Assembly (NCBI GenBank): GCA_945869365.1 | Contig: CAMBOW010000023.1 | Coordinates: 1 to 22,813 of the forward strand | Origin: Flavobacterium psychrophilum | Lineage (GTDB): Bacteria; Bacteroidota; Bacteroidia; Flavobacteriales; Flavobacteriaceae | DNA length: 22,813 bases | Direction of reading: 5' to 3' | In this document: positions 1-8,631 of the stretch, piece by piece | Layout of the letters: the number at the start of each line of letters is the position of its first letter | How positions within the stretch are numbered: the stretch's first letter is position 1 | Notes under the pieces: generated by a model | The model's database searches: none | What the model was told of the DNA's origin: nothing | What the model saw: the letters and a program-made list of their open reading frames with translations, nothing else | Made by a program: the position numbers and the translations under genes

Positions 1-297
1 CAACATAAAAACAAAGACAAGGCCTTGAGCGTATTGCGTTCGCGTTTGTACGAACAAGAATTGGCCAATAAACAAGAAGAAGACGCCAAGAAACGTACAT
101 CTCAGGTGAGTTCGGGTGACCGTTCGGCCAAGATTCGCACCTACAATTATGCCCAAGGGCGTGTTACCGATCACCGTGTAGGCCTTACACTTTATGATTT
201 GGGGAACATTATGAATGGCGACATCCAAAAAATTGTCGATGAGTTGCAGTTGGTGAACAACATGGAGAAACTCAAAGAAGCCAGTGAAGTGTTTTAG
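1..297 (+). CDS. prfA: Peptide chain release factor 1 (C-terminal part)
   Basis: Only the last 98 codons are in the window; the reading frame is open from base 1, so the TTG at 25 is not a start. RF1 recognises UAA and UAG stop codons on the ribosome and triggers peptide release. The visible part is the C-terminal portion of a class I release factor, with the conserved stretches [20 protein letters not shown] and [15 protein letters not shown]. The GGQ peptidyl-hydrolysis motif lies upstream of the window and cannot be checked. The [12 protein letters not shown] wording fits RF1 better than RF2. A repeat-bearing spacer and a hairpin terminator (412-443) separate it from pyrF, so the two are probably not co-transcribed far. 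Confidence 0.93.
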   Translation, partial: QHKNKDKALSVLRSRLYEQELANKQEEDAKKRTSQVSSGDRSAKIRTYNYAQGRVTDHRVGLTLYDLGNIMNGDIQKIVDELQLVNNMEKLKEASEVF

Positions 298-333
298 AAA
301 GATGAAGAAATAAGAGACATTAAGAGAAAATTT

Positions 334-385
334 GGTTATAAGCATGTAACCTACCACCTACCACCTACCACCTACCACCTAATCC
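334..385. repeat. Dispersed repeat core plus CTACCAC heptamer array
   Basis: Bases 334-353 read GGTTATAAGCATGTAACCTA, which matches 17 of 20 positions of a core found twice more at 8447-8466 and 8548-8567. The core carries short inverted arms (GGTTA and TAACC). It runs directly into four perfect head-to-tail copies of the heptamer CTACCAC (351-378), ending in a degenerate unit CTAATCC. A purine-rich stretch with GAGA motifs (301-330) precedes it, as in the other copies. No reading frame uses it. The function is unknown. Confidence 0.8.
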
Positions 386-411
386 CTACCGCCTTAAAAC
401 ATATAAGTGAC

Positions 412-443
412 AATGCTGAGCGAGTACGTTCGGCATTTTTTTT
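412..443 (+). terminator. Rho-independent terminator downstream of prfA
   Basis: Arms 412-421 and 428-437 pair over 10 positions, two of them G-U, around the six-base loop GAGTAC. A run of eight T (436-443) follows. It lies about 115 bp after the prfA stop, beyond the repeat, so the repeat is probably transcribed as part of the prfA 3' untranslated region. Confidence 0.75.
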
Positions 444-520
444 GGTTAGAATTTACTGTTCAATTCAATTTATGCACCAAAAAACGAATTCAATCATTTT
501 TTCAAAGCCAAAAATTAGCG

Positions 521-527
521 TACTTTG
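521..527 (+). promoter_or_regulatory. Possible -7 promoter element for pyrF
   Basis: TACTTTG is one base shorter than the Bacteroidota consensus TAnnTTTG and lies 16 bases before the pyrF ATG. No clear upstream TTG element is seen at the usual spacing. This is a weak candidate. Confidence 0.3.
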
Positions 528-543
528 TCGCCAAATTATCCGC

Positions 544-1365
544 ATGACTACTGAACAACTTCTTTCCCAAATTCGCAGCAAACAATCCTTTTTATGCATT
601 GGCTTGGATGTGGATTTGAACAAAATTCCGGCCCATTTACAACACACTGCCGATCCTATTTTTGAATTCAACAAAGCCATCATTGATGCTACGCACGATT
701 TGGCCGTGGCCTACAAACCCAATATGGCGTTTTATGAAGCACACGGATTGGCCGGTTGGCAGTCGTTAGAAAAAACTATCAACTACCTCAATACACACTA
801 TCCCGAACAATTTACGATTGCCGATGCTAAACGCGGGGATATTGGCAACACCTCTACCATGTATGCCAAGGCCTTTTTGCAGGATTTGCAATTTGACAGC
901 ATTACGGTGGCGCCCTATATGGGCAAAGATTCGGTGGAGCCCTTTTTGGCCTTCGAAGATAAACACACTATTTTGTTGGCCCTTACTTCCAACGAAGGGG
1001 CTTTTGATTTTCAGACGCAAATGCCAGATGGTGAAGAACTCTACAAAAAAGTAATTGCCACATCCAAAAGCTGGAAAAACAGTCGCAATTTAATGTACGT
1101 GGTAGGCGCAACCAAAGCCGAATATTTTGCCGAAATCCGAAAATTGATTCCTGATAGTTTCCTACTGGTCCCAGGGGTAGGAGCCCAAGGCGGAAGTTTG
1201 GCCGAAGTATGCAAATACGGCATGAACAGCCAAGTGGGCTTGTTGGTCAATTCGTCACGTGGAATTATCTATGCCTCAGCCGGAGAAGATTTTGCCGAGA
1301 AAGCACGAGAAGAAGCCTTAAAGTTGCAGCAAGAAATGGCAAGTTTGCTTCCGGTTACTTTTTAA
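544..1365 (+). CDS. pyrF: Orotidine 5'-phosphate decarboxylase
   Basis: This cytoplasmic enzyme decarboxylates OMP to UMP, the last step of de novo pyrimidine synthesis. The 273-residue product has the type 2 pyrF profile: [14 protein letters not shown] near residues 16-29, the catalytic Asp-Lys-Asp signature [17 protein letters not shown] (D94, K96, D99), and the phosphate-binding VPGVGAQGG around 209-217 followed by [10 protein letters not shown]. The ATG at 544 was preferred over in-frame upstream GTG/TTG codons, because the conserved family start [22 protein letters not shown] begins there and the upstream residues look like untranslated leader. It stands alone rather than in a pyr operon. 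Its last 11 bases overlap, tail to tail, the end of the GH16 gene on the other strand, and there is no terminator between them. Confidence 0.95.
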   Translation: MTTEQLLSQIRSKQSFLCIGLDVDLNKIPAHLQHTADPIFEFNKAIIDATHDLAVAYKPNMAFYEAHGLAGWQSLEKTINYLNTHYPEQFTIADAKRGDIGNTSTMYAKAFLQDLQFDSITVAPYMGKDSVEPFLAFEDKHTILLALTSNEGAFDFQTQMPDGEELYKKVIATSKSWKNSRNLMYVVGATKAEYFAEIRKLIPDSFLLVPGVGAQGGSLAEVCKYGMNSQVGLLVNSSRGIIYASAGEDFAEKAREEALKLQQEMASLLPVTF

Positions 1366-2947
1366 TAAACTTCTGTCTCTCGGTTCCGCGATCACTTTGA
1401 ATTTCAAGGAAGTAAATGCCTGGAGCTAGTCCGGCAACATTTACTGTGGTTTCGTTTTGGTTTGTAGAAAAAGCGTGCAGCAATTGTCCGGTTATCGAAT
1501 ATATGTTGGCATTTGTAACGGGATAATTAATCTCAGCAGCAATATTCAACTCCTCAGAAACAGGATTGGGATACACCCGAAAATTTGATTTATCAGCAAT
1601 AGAAGGGGTACTTAAAGCGCCTTGTTGGTATACCCGCACATAATCAACTTCCATGGTGGTTTGCACAAAATTGGCGCTGATACTGGGCTCAATCGCTATA
1701 TTTAGTAACAGATATTGTTCGGCATTAAATGGCCAAGTACTTGCATTTTTTACTGCCGGATTGTATACGTAATGCACTACATTGTCTACACTAAAAATGA
1801 TGCTATTGGCTGTCCATTCCATGGTGTAGATGTGAAATTGTGAGGAAGCGGTAGCAATGGTTTGTCCGCCTAAGTTGGTCGTATTGCCAAAACTAGATGG
1901 AGTATGCATGGCGCTTTGCACATAATTTTGATTGCTTCCCCAATGTTCCATGATGTCAATCTCACCACAGGCAGGCCATGAAGTTGTACCAAATGTACTT
2001 GACCAATAGGCGCCAGGTTCGATGATATTTTTGCCCAACATCCATATGGCTGGCCAGGTTCCTGCTCCAGTTGCTAATTTGGCGCGTACTTCCACTCGTC
2101 CGTATTTGAAGCCAAATTTAGAATTCAATCGAGCCGAGGTGTATTGCTTGGTTTGGCCTTGGTTGGTGTAGACTTCTTTTTTTGCGGTAATACTTAAAAC
2201 CCCATTGGCTTGGGAAGAATTGACTTGTCGGTTGGTGTAGTGCTGCAACTCCCCATTGTACCAACTGGTTCCACCGGGCAATTGGGTTTGGTGGTGCCAT
2301 TTTAGGTTGTTTATGGCACCCGTTCCGTCAAATTCATCCGACCAAATCAAATTGCTAGTGGTGCTGGCGGTGCTCGTGTAGTAAAAATCATCCAGGTAGG
2401 CGACCACTCTAGACGTATTGTTTTCGCCATTAACTTGAAGTACGACGCGGTTAAAATCAGTTCGGTACACCGGATTTATCGAAGTGGGGTCTATATTGAC
2501 AAAGGCATCAGTTGCAAAATTGAAGGTGATGGTTTGCCATTGGTTCAATACAACCGACTTGATAATTTCGCATTGGGTAGACCATGGTGCGCCCAATGAC
2601 CCATTTTGAAGTTTTAAAGAAATCCGGTTGGGCTGAGTTCCAGTCAACCCACTTGAAGGCACATAAATTTTTAAGGTAAAAACCGCGCTGTTTGCCAAAT
2701 TGAAATTGAATCCGGCATCAAAACGCACATTGGCATATTGGCCACCCACATCGGTATATTTGAGTACTTTGGATGAGGTATTGATTCCGCCTGAAAACGG
2801 ATTAGAAAAGTTGTTGTCCATACCACAATCGTCGCCAAACCATGAAGAAATGGTGCTTGTGCCTTCAAAATTATCTTGGGCAAGCTGCACTTGAGCAACA
2901 ACTAAACACGAAAAAAAGCATAAAACTAGGCTAAGTTGAGATTTCAT
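1355..2947 (-). CDS. Secreted GH16 beta-glucanase with T9SS sorting domain
   Basis: The 530-residue product is built for export. It has a signal peptide at 1-18 (cut near VVA-Q). Next is a beta-rich accessory domain (about 24-190, carbohydrate-binding-module-like, family not assigned). Then comes a GH16 catalytic domain (about 200-440), and finally a type A T9SS sorting domain (about 456-530, with [24 protein letters not shown] and KFIKK at the end). GH16 enzymes are retaining endo-glycosidases. The signature [10 protein letters not shown] is intact, with nucleophile E329, D331 and acid/base E334. Laminarin or other beta-1,3(4)-glucan is the likeliest substrate, but GH16 also covers agarases and carrageenases and the subfamily cannot be fixed by eye. 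No SusC/SusD or sugar-sensor gene is adjacent, so it is an isolated glycosidase gene and not part of a visible polysaccharide-utilisation locus. Confidence 0.93.
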   Translation of the reverse strand: MKSQLSLVLCFFSCLVVAQVQLAQDNFEGTSTISSWFGDDCGMDNNFSNPFSGGINTSSKVLKYTDVGGQYANVRFDAGFNFNLANSAVFTLKIYVPSSGLTGTQPNRISLKLQNGSLGAPWSTQCEIIKSVVLNQWQTITFNFATDAFVNIDPTSINPVYRTDFNRVVLQVNGENNTSRVVAYLDDFYYTSTASTTSNLIWSDEFDGTGAINNLKWHHQTQLPGGTSWYNGELQHYTNRQVNSSQANGVLSITAKKEVYTNQGQTKQYTSARLNSKFGFKYGRVEVRAKLATGAGTWPAIWMLGKNIIEPGAYWSSTFGTTSWPACGEIDIMEHWGSNQNYVQSAMHTPSSFGNTTNLGGQTIATASSQFHIYTMEWTANSIIFSVDNVVHYVYNPAVKNASTWPFNAEQYLLLNIAIEPSISANFVQTTMEVDYVRVYQQGALSTPSIADKSNFRVYPNPVSEELNIAAEINYPVTNANIYSITGQLLHAFSTNQNETTVNVAGLAPGIYFLEIQSDRGTERQKFIKK

Positions 2948-2967
2948 TTGGGATTGTTTTTCGGGTA

Positions 2968-2975
2968 CAAAAGTA
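2968..2975 (-). promoter_or_regulatory. Candidate promoter -7 element for the GH16 gene
   Basis: On the minus strand this reads TACTTTTG, an exact match to TAnnTTTG, 20 bases before the start codon. A TTTG at 3000-3003 could be the upstream element; its 24-base spacing is slightly long for the consensus. Confidence 0.5.
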
Positions 2976-3097
2976 ATTGATTTAGCTTGATAAGACTTAC
3001 AAATAAACTATACATAACCACTACATATTTTAAAGAGCTTTAAAATAAAGTCTTCGATTCCTTTCTTTTTTTGGTATTTTTACCCAAATTCAACCAA

Positions 3098-3883
3098 ATG
3101 ATACACTACTCGGTCTATTCGCATGCACACAGTTCACAATGGGTGACGTTTGTGCACGGTGCCGGTGGCAGTTCCTCAATTTGGTTTCAGCAAATCCGCG
3201 AATTCAAAAAACACTTTAATGTGTTGTTGTTGGACCTACGCGGACATGGCAATTCAAAACCCACACTCAAAACGGCCTTCCAACAAAAATATACCTTTGA
3301 AACTTTGGCAGGTGATATACTCGAAGTGTTAGATCATTTGCAAATTCAGCAATCGCATTTCATCGGCATTTCGTTGGGTACGATACTCATTCGTCAATTG
3401 GCCGAAATGCATCCAAATCGGGTACAAAGCATGGTGTTGGGTGGAGCCATTTTGAAAATGAATTTCCGTTCGCAATTGCTTATGCGTTTAGGGAATCTAT
3501 TTAAATATGTGCTGCCGTATTTGGTGTTGTATCGCTTTTTTGCCTTTGTGATCATGCCCAAGAAAAACCACAAGGAATCCCGCAATTTATTCATCAAAGA
3601 AGCCAAAAAATTATATCAAAAAGAGTTCATCAAGTGGTTTAAACTCACCGCCGAGATCAATCCGTTGTTGAAGTGTTTTCGACAAGTAGAACTCAATATT
3701 CCTACCTTGTATGTGATGGGCGAAGAAGATTATATGTTTTTGCCTTCGGTGCGAAAAGTAGTCCAAAAGCACGTGAGTTCGGCACAGTTGTTTGTTGTTT
3801 CGGCCTGCGGCCATGTGGTCAACGTGGAGCAGCCGCAATTGTTTAATACAAATGTGATTGCCTTTATTCACAACCAATCCTAA
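3098..3883 (+). CDS. Alpha/beta hydrolase
   Basis: The 261-residue cytoplasmic protein has no signal peptide. It has the alpha/beta-hydrolase order: oxyanion-hole motif HGAGGSSSIW (about 20-29), LDLRGHGNS (45-53), nucleophile elbow GISLG with Ser92, a predominantly hydrophobic and basic cap (about 120-195), acid Asp211 in GEEDYMF, and His239 in CGHVVNVEQP. The triad is therefore complete. The substrate cannot be predicted; relatives include esterases, lactonases and dehalogenase-like enzymes. The ATG at 3098 was chosen over a TTG at 3071 because the TTG overlaps a probable promoter (TATTTTTA at 3075-3082) and the family start fits the ATG. It is monocistronic, with a shared terminator between it and the convergent DUF4197 gene. 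Confidence 0.85.
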   Translation: MIHYSVYSHAHSSQWVTFVHGAGGSSSIWFQQIREFKKHFNVLLLDLRGHGNSKPTLKTAFQQKYTFETLAGDILEVLDHLQIQQSHFIGISLGTILIRQLAEMHPNRVQSMVLGGAILKMNFRSQLLMRLGNLFKYVLPYLVLYRFFAFVIMPKKNHKESRNLFIKEAKKLYQKEFIKWFKLTAEINPLLKCFRQVELNIPTLYVMGEEDYMFLPSVRKVVQKHVSSAQLFVVSACGHVVNVEQPQLFNTNVIAFIHNQS

Positions 3884-3885
3884 AA

Positions 3886-3915
3886 AAAATAGCGAACAGT
3901 GTTGCTCGCTATTTT
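3886..3915. terminator. Bidirectional terminator between hydrolase and DUF4197 genes
   Basis: AAAATAGCGA (3886-3895) and TCGCTATTTT (3906-3915) form a perfect 10-bp stem with a 10-base loop. Read on the minus strand it is followed by eight T (3882-3889), a good terminator for the DUF4197 gene. On the plus strand the T run is only four. Confidence 0.8.
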
Positions 3916-4018
3916 CCTAAACTAACTAAACAAAAAACCAATTTTAATACCCTACAAAGATGCGGTCAATATTGGCGTTCATACGTTAAAAATCTGTTAT
4001 AAGTTTGTTGGCTTGCTG

Positions 4019-4750
4019 TTAATATTTTTGGTCTTGCAGTGCAAATACTTTTTGGAGTAAATCGGATGTTCTGGAGCTGCTGCTTTCTCGAATTTTAGTT
4101 TCTTCAATCGCAATCATCTTAAAGACACCTTCTAGTGCTTTTTGGGTTACGTAATCGTTGAGGTCTGGGTTTACTTTTGACACCATGGGAACCGAATTGT
4201 ATTTGCTGATGATGGTATTCCACGCTTTATCGGCCCCTGCTTTCCCAATCGCTTGTTGTACCACCGGTTTAAATTTAGCATACAAAGAAGCGGAAGTTGC
4301 TTTTTGCAAGTAGGAAGTCGCTTCGGTTTTGTTGCCCATCAAAATCGCTTTGGCGTCGGTGAAACTCATGTTTTTGATGGCTTCTACAAAAACAGGTGTA
4401 GCTTCTTTAACTGCCATTTCTGCGGCGCGATTGATGGTTTTAATGCCTTCGTTGGTCAGGTTGCTCATCCCCAAACTATTCAAGGTGCTGCTTACTTTTT
4501 GTAATTCGGCAGGAACTGGAATTTTCACCAAGTCGTTCTTCAAAAATCCATCTTCGGCGGTGAGCAAATTTACTTGTTTCGATATGCCGTTTTGCAAGGC
4601 TTCTTTGAGTCCTCCCGCAATATCTACAGTGCTTGCTGATTCACTCGTTTTTACTGGCAATACTTGTTTGGTTGCATTTTGAATGAGCTGATTGAATTGC
4701 CCCCAACTCAATAGGGGTAATAGAAATAAGGCAAGCGCAATTTTTTTCAT
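4019..4750 (-). CDS. DUF4197 family exported protein
   Basis: The 243-residue product has a signal peptide (about 1-17, MKKIALALFLLPLLSWGQ, cut before or after the Gln). The rest matches the DUF4197 pattern as I know it: GLKEALQNGISKQVNLLTAEDGFLKN, IKNMSFTDAKAIL, ATSYLQKATSASLYAKFKPVV and YVTQKALEGVFKMIAIEETKIR. The mature part looks all-helical and lacks a lipobox, so a soluble periplasmic location is inferred. The family has no established function. The gene is monocistronic, faces the hydrolase gene across a terminator, and diverges from icmF. A -7-like TATTTTTA lies on the minus strand at 4775-4782. Confidence 0.88.
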   Translation of the reverse strand: MKKIALALFLLPLLSWGQFNQLIQNATKQVLPVKTSESASTVDIAGGLKEALQNGISKQVNLLTAEDGFLKNDLVKIPVPAELQKVSSTLNSLGMSNLTNEGIKTINRAAEMAVKEATPVFVEAIKNMSFTDAKAILMGNKTEATSYLQKATSASLYAKFKPVVQQAIGKAGADKAWNTIISKYNSVPMVSKVNPDLNDYVTQKALEGVFKMIAIEETKIRESSSSRTSDLLQKVFALQDQKY

Positions 4751-4774
4751 GGCTAATGGATTTTATTTTAGCCG

Positions 4775-4782
4775 TAAAAATA
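4775..4782 (-). promoter_or_regulatory. Possible -7 element for the DUF4197 gene
   Basis: The minus strand reads TATTTTTA, one mismatch from TAnnTTTG, 24 bases before the start codon. It directly abuts the 10-bp palindrome GGATTAATCC (4783-4792). Confidence 0.35.
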
Positions 4783-4907
4783 GGATTAATCCCTTACATG
4801 TTGACCCTTGAGCTGTTAATTAATTCCAAAAACAAATGCCTGTTTTCGTTCTTAATTATTTTATTAATTCCGTAAATTGCGGCCACAAAATCGACAGTAT
4901 TCTAAAA

Positions 4908-7900
4908 ATGGAACAAGCAAAACCCTATATTCCTGTTAATAAAGTAAGAATTGTAACGGCTGCCTCTTTATTTGATGGGCACGATGCCGCTATTAATATC
5001 ATGCGCCGCATCATTCAATCAACCGGAGTTGAGGTCATTCACTTGGGCCACGACCGCAGTGTAGAAGAGGTCGTGAATACAGCCATTCAAGAAGATGCCA
5101 ATGCCATAGCCATGACTTCCTACCAAGGCGGACACAACGAGTATTTTAAATACATGTACGATTTGTTGCAAGAAAAAGGGGCTGGCCACATTAAAATTTT
5201 TGGCGGTGGCGGTGGCGTAATTTTACCGACAGAAATAGCTGATTTACAGGCCTACGGTATCACCCGAATTTACTCACCCGACGACGGAAGAGCCATGGGA
5301 TTACAGGGCATGATCAATGATTTGGTGCAGCAGGCCGATTTTCCTGTCGGTGATCAATTGGCCAACGAATTCGATCAATTGGCTACTAAAGTGCCTACGG
5401 CTATTGCTCGAATTATTTCGGCAGCCGAAAATTTTCCTGAAATTGCCAAACCTGTTTTAGACAAAATACATCAACTCAACCAAACGAATACGACTCCTGT
5501 TTTAGGAATTACAGGAACGGGTGGAGCCGGAAAGTCATCTTTAGTAGATGAATTGGTGCGCCGATTTTTGATCGATTTCCCTACCAAAACCATTGGGTTA
5601 ATCTCGGTCGATCCGTCCAAACGCAAAACAGGGGGTGCCCTTTTAGGAGATAGAATTCGTATGAATGCTATCAATAACTCTAGAGTTTATATGCGTTCGT
5701 TGGCTACGCGTCAATCGAATTTGGCCTTATCCAAATACGTGGCCGAAGCTATTCAGGTGGTGAAAGCCGCCAACTACGATTTGATCATTCTAGAAACCTC
5801 AGGAATTGGCCAATCCGATACCGAAATCATGGACCATTCGGATGTTTCCTTATACGTAATGACGCCAGAATTTGGTGCAGCAACACAATTGGAAAAAATC
5901 GATATGTTGGATTTTGCCGACATGGTGGCCCTAAATAAATTTGACAAACGGGGTGCTTTAGATGCGATTCGTGATGTTAAAAAACAATACCAACGCAATC
6001 ATAATTTGTGGGATGCAGATGTAGAAACGATGCCGATTTTCGGTACAATTGCTTCACAATTCAACGATCCCGGAATGAATACAGTTTACAAATCCATCAT
6101 GGATAAAATTGTAGAAAAAACAGGAGCCGATTTAAAATCTACGTTCCAAATCACTCGTGAAATGAGCGAGAAAATATTTGTAATTCCTCCACATAGAACA
6201 AGATATTTATCTGAAATTGCTGAAAACAATAGAAAATACGATGAAACTGCTTTGACGCAAGTGGAAGTTGCCCAAAAATTATATGGAATTTACAAAACCA
6301 TAGAAAGTGTTTCTAATAAAGATCTTTCTATTTCAAAAGCGGGTATCGACGACTCTTTTGTCATGCAGACGAAGGAAGAATCTCATCCTTTTTTGAAATT
6401 ATTACTTAAAGAATTCGACCGGGTAAAAATGAATCTTGATCCATACAATTGGGAAGTAATTCTAACTTGGGACGAAAAAGTAAACAAATACAAAAATCCA
6501 ATTTATAGTTTTAAAGTACGTGACAAAGTCATTGAAATTAAGACACACAGCGAAAGTTTATCGCATTCTCAAATTCCGAAAATCTCATTGCCAAAATACC
6601 AAGCTTGGGGTGATATTCTGAAATGGAATTTACAAGAAAATGTTCCTGGTGAATTTCCATTCGCATCCGGATTATATCCATTCAAACGAGAAGGCGAGGA
6701 TCCTTCAAGAATGTTTGCTGGTGAAGGTGGGCCAGAAAGGACCAACAAACGTTTCCATTATGTAAGTGCTGGATTGCCTGCAAAACGCCTGTCAACAGCT
6801 TTTGATTCGGTTACCTTATACGGAAATGATCCTCATCTTCGCCCCGATATTTATGGAAAAATTGGAAATGCGGGAGTTTCGATATGCTGTTTAGATGATG
6901 CCAAAAAATTATATTCTGGTTTCGATTTAAGTCATCCGTTAACATCAGTTTCGATGACAATTAACGGTCCAGCGCCAATGTTATTGGGATTCTTCATGAA
7001 TGCTGCCATTGACCAAAATTGTGAAAAGTTCATTATAGCAAATAATCTTCAAGTTGAAGTTGAAGAAAAAATCATCGAAATCTACAAGAAAAAAGGAACG
7101 ACAAGACCAAGTTACCAAGGTGAATTGCCAGAAGGGAATAATGGTTTAGGTTTGATGCTTTTAGGTGTAACTGGAGATCAAGTTTTGCCTTTGGATATTT
7201 ATAATGATATCAAAGTTAACTCCTTAGCACAAGTTCGTGGAACAGTACAAGCCGATATTTTGAAAGAAGACCAAGCACAAAACACGTGTATTTTCTCTAC
7301 AGAATTCGCCTTGCGTTTGATGGGTGACGTTCAAGAATATTTCATCAAACAAAATGTTCGTAATTTCTACTCAGTTTCAATCTCAGGCTATCATATTGCT
7401 GAGGCTGGAGCGAATCCTATTTCGCAATTGGCATTTACTTTGGCCAATGGATTTACGTATGTAGAATACTACTTGAGTCGTGGCATGAACATCAACGATT
7501 TTGGGCCCAATTTGTCGTTCTTCTTTTCAAACGGAATTGACCCGGAATATGCAGTAATTGGCCGTGTGGCCCGTAAAATATGGGCAAAAGCCATGAAATT
7601 AAAATACGGTGCCAACGAACGCGCGCAAATGCTCAAGTACCACATTCAAACTTCGGGTCGTTCATTACACGCACAAGAAATTGATTTCAATGACATTCGC
7701 ACCACGCTACAAGCCTTGTATGCAATTTATGATAATTGCAATTCGCTGCACACCAATGCCTACGACGAAGCCATAACCACGCCTACCGAAGAATCAGTGC
7801 GCAGAGCGATGGCCATACAATTGATTATCAATAAAGAATTAGGTTTGGCGAAAAATGAAAATCCAATTCAAGGGTCGTTTATTATTGAAGAATTAACCGA

Positions 7901-8336
7901 TTTAGTGGAAGATGCCGTTTTACAAGAATTTGACCGAATTACCGAACGTGGAGGTGTTTTAGGCGCCATGGAAACCATGTACCAACGCTCTAAAATTCAG
8001 GAAGAAAGTTTGTATTACGAAACCTTGAAACACAACGGTGAATTTCCAATCATAGGAGTAAATACTTTTTTAAGTTCAAAAGGTTCGCCTACGGTAATTC
8101 CAGCCGAAGTAATACGCGCGACCGAAACCGAAAAGGCCTACCAGATTGCCATGTTAGATCAATTGCATCAAACCAATCAGGTGCAAGTAAAAGCCCAATT
8201 AGCAAGCATTCAAGACGCTGCTATTGCCAACCGCAATATGTTTGTTGAATTAATGGAAGCGACCAAAGTCTGTTCGTTGGGTCAGATTACGAGTGCGTTG
8301 TTTGAAGTGGGCGGACAGTATCGACGAAATATGTAG
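4908..8336 (+). CDS. icmF: Fused B12-dependent acyl-CoA mutase with G-protein chaperone (IcmF type)
   Basis: The 1142-residue protein joins three parts of the isobutyryl-CoA mutase system. An N-terminal cobalamin-binding domain (about 12-140) has DGHD at 23-26, SYQGGH and a GGGGG loop. A MeaB-like GTPase (about 198-410) has P-loop GTGGAGKS at 203-210 and NKFD at 343-346. A C-terminal radical mutase TIM barrel (about 560-1142) has [18 protein letters not shown] and [14 protein letters not shown]. IcmF interconverts isobutyryl-CoA and n-butyryl-CoA, while the GTPase gates loading and repair of adenosylcobalamin. At the residue where methylmalonyl-CoA mutase has its carboxylate-binding Arg (VRNTYIF), this protein has Gln791 (AQNTCIF), so methylmalonyl activity is unlikely. 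The ATG at 4908 replaces a frame opening at 4836, since B12-domain homology begins just after it. No other propionate or branched-chain genes are adjacent. Codon use shifts in the middle third. Confidence 0.92.
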   Translation: MEQAKPYIPVNKVRIVTAASLFDGHDAAINIMRRIIQSTGVEVIHLGHDRSVEEVVNTAIQEDANAIAMTSYQGGHNEYFKYMYDLLQEKGAGHIKIFGGGGGVILPTEIADLQAYGITRIYSPDDGRAMGLQGMINDLVQQADFPVGDQLANEFDQLATKVPTAIARIISAAENFPEIAKPVLDKIHQLNQTNTTPVLGITGTGGAGKSSLVDELVRRFLIDFPTKTIGLISVDPSKRKTGGALLGDRIRMNAINNSRVYMRSLATRQSNLALSKYVAEAIQVVKAANYDLIILETSGIGQSDTEIMDHSDVSLYVMTPEFGAATQLEKIDMLDFADMVALNKFDKRGALDAIRDVKKQYQRNHNLWDADVETMPIFGTIASQFNDPGMNTVYKSIMDKIVEKTGADLKSTFQITREMSEKIFVIPPHRTRYLSEIAENNRKYDETALTQVEVAQKLYGIYKTIESVSNKDLSISKAGIDDSFVMQTKEESHPFLKLLLKEFDRVKMNLDPYNWEVILTWDEKVNKYKNPIYSFKVRDKVIEIKTHSESLSHSQIPKISLPKYQAWGDILKWNLQENVPGEFPFASGLYPFKREGEDPSRMFAGEGGPERTNKRFHYVSAGLPAKRLSTAFDSVTLYGNDPHLRPDIYGKIGNAGVSICCLDDAKKLYSGFDLSHPLTSVSMTINGPAPMLLGFFMNAAIDQNCEKFIIANNLQVEVEEKIIEIYKKKGTTRPSYQGELPEGNNGLGLMLLGVTGDQVLPLDIYNDIKVNSLAQVRGTVQADILKEDQAQNTCIFSTEFALRLMGDVQEYFIKQNVRNFYSVSISGYHIAEAGANPISQLAFTLANGFTYVEYYLSRGMNINDFGPNLSFFFSNGIDPEYAVIGRVARKIWAKAMKLKYGANERAQMLKYHIQTSGRSLHAQEIDFNDIRTTLQALYAIYDNCNSLHTNAYDEAITTPTEESVRRAMAIQLIINKELGLAKNENPIQGSFIIEELTDLVEDAVLQEFDRITERGGVLGAMETMYQRSKIQEESLYYETLKHNGEFPIIGVNTFLSSKGSPTVIPAEVIRATETEKAYQIAMLDQLHQTNQVQVKAQLASIQDAAIANRNMFVELMEATKVCSLGQITSALFEVGGQYRRNM

Positions 8337-8342
8337 ATTGAA

Positions 8343-8380
8343 GTCGTAATGTCGTAAAGTCGAAAGTCGTAAAGTCTAAA
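8343..8380. repeat. Degenerate GTCGTAAA tandem repeat
   Basis: Immediately after the icmF stop, five head-to-tail units (GTCGTAAT, GTCGTAAA, GTCGAAA, GTCGTAAA, GTCTAAA) run without interruption. The region is non-coding and opens a 295-bp repeat-filled spacer. Confidence 0.75.
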
Positions 8381-8411
8381 GGGTGGAGGTATACTAAGAA
8401 CGGCTGTTACC

Positions 8412-8507
8412 AGAGACGAAAGACGTAGAGATGAGAGACAAGAAGCGGTTCTAAGAAGGTAACCTAAAACCTGTCACCCACAACCTACCACCTTAAACTG
8501 ACAACTG
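8412..8507. repeat. Intergenic direct repeat, copy 1 (period 101 bp)
   Basis: This 96-bp copy is repeated at 8513-8608 with a period of 101 bp and few mismatches. Each copy has three parts: a purine-rich section (AGAGACGAAAGACGTAGAG and onward), the core GGTTCTAAGAAGGTAACCTA (here 8447-8466), and a pyrimidine-rich section of ACCTACC-like units ending in CCTTAA. The same core with three differences sits behind prfA at 334-353. No open frame or known RNA motif is recognised. Confidence 0.85.
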
Positions 8508-8512
8508 AAATC

Positions 8513-8608
8513 AGAGACGAAAGACGTAGAGATGAGAGACAAGAGACGGTTCTAAGAAGGTAACCTAAAATCTATCACCTACAACCTACTACCTTAATCC
8601 GACAACCC
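8513..8608. repeat. Intergenic direct repeat, copy 2 (period 101 bp)
   Basis: Second copy of the 8412-8507 unit. Its core at 8548-8567 is identical to that of copy 1. Differences are concentrated in the pyrimidine-rich section and in an AGC/GAC change before the core. Confidence 0.85.
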
Positions 8609-8631
8609 TAACTAACACGTTAGTGTCTAAA

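Noticed and set aside
1355..2947. Polysaccharide-utilisation locus around the GH16 gene
   Set aside because: No SusC/SusD pair, sugar regulator or second glycosidase is adjacent; the neighbours are pyrF and a generic hydrolase.
3071..3097. TTG start for the alpha/beta hydrolase
   Set aside because: It overlaps a probable promoter element and adds residues that do not fit the family; the ATG at 3098 is preferred.
4751..4907. Cobalamin riboswitch before icmF
   Set aside because: No B12-box-like sequence or G/C-rich pairing is present in the short leader; the mutase uses B12 but that does not require a riboswitch.
4836..4907. N-terminal extension of the icmF frame
   Set aside because: The extra 24 residues include Cys, Asn and Phe runs unlike a signal or domain; the B12 domain begins just after the ATG at 4908.
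8412..8608. CRISPR-like array
   Set aside because: Only two copies of a long unit with no short spacers and no cas genes; better described as a direct duplication.
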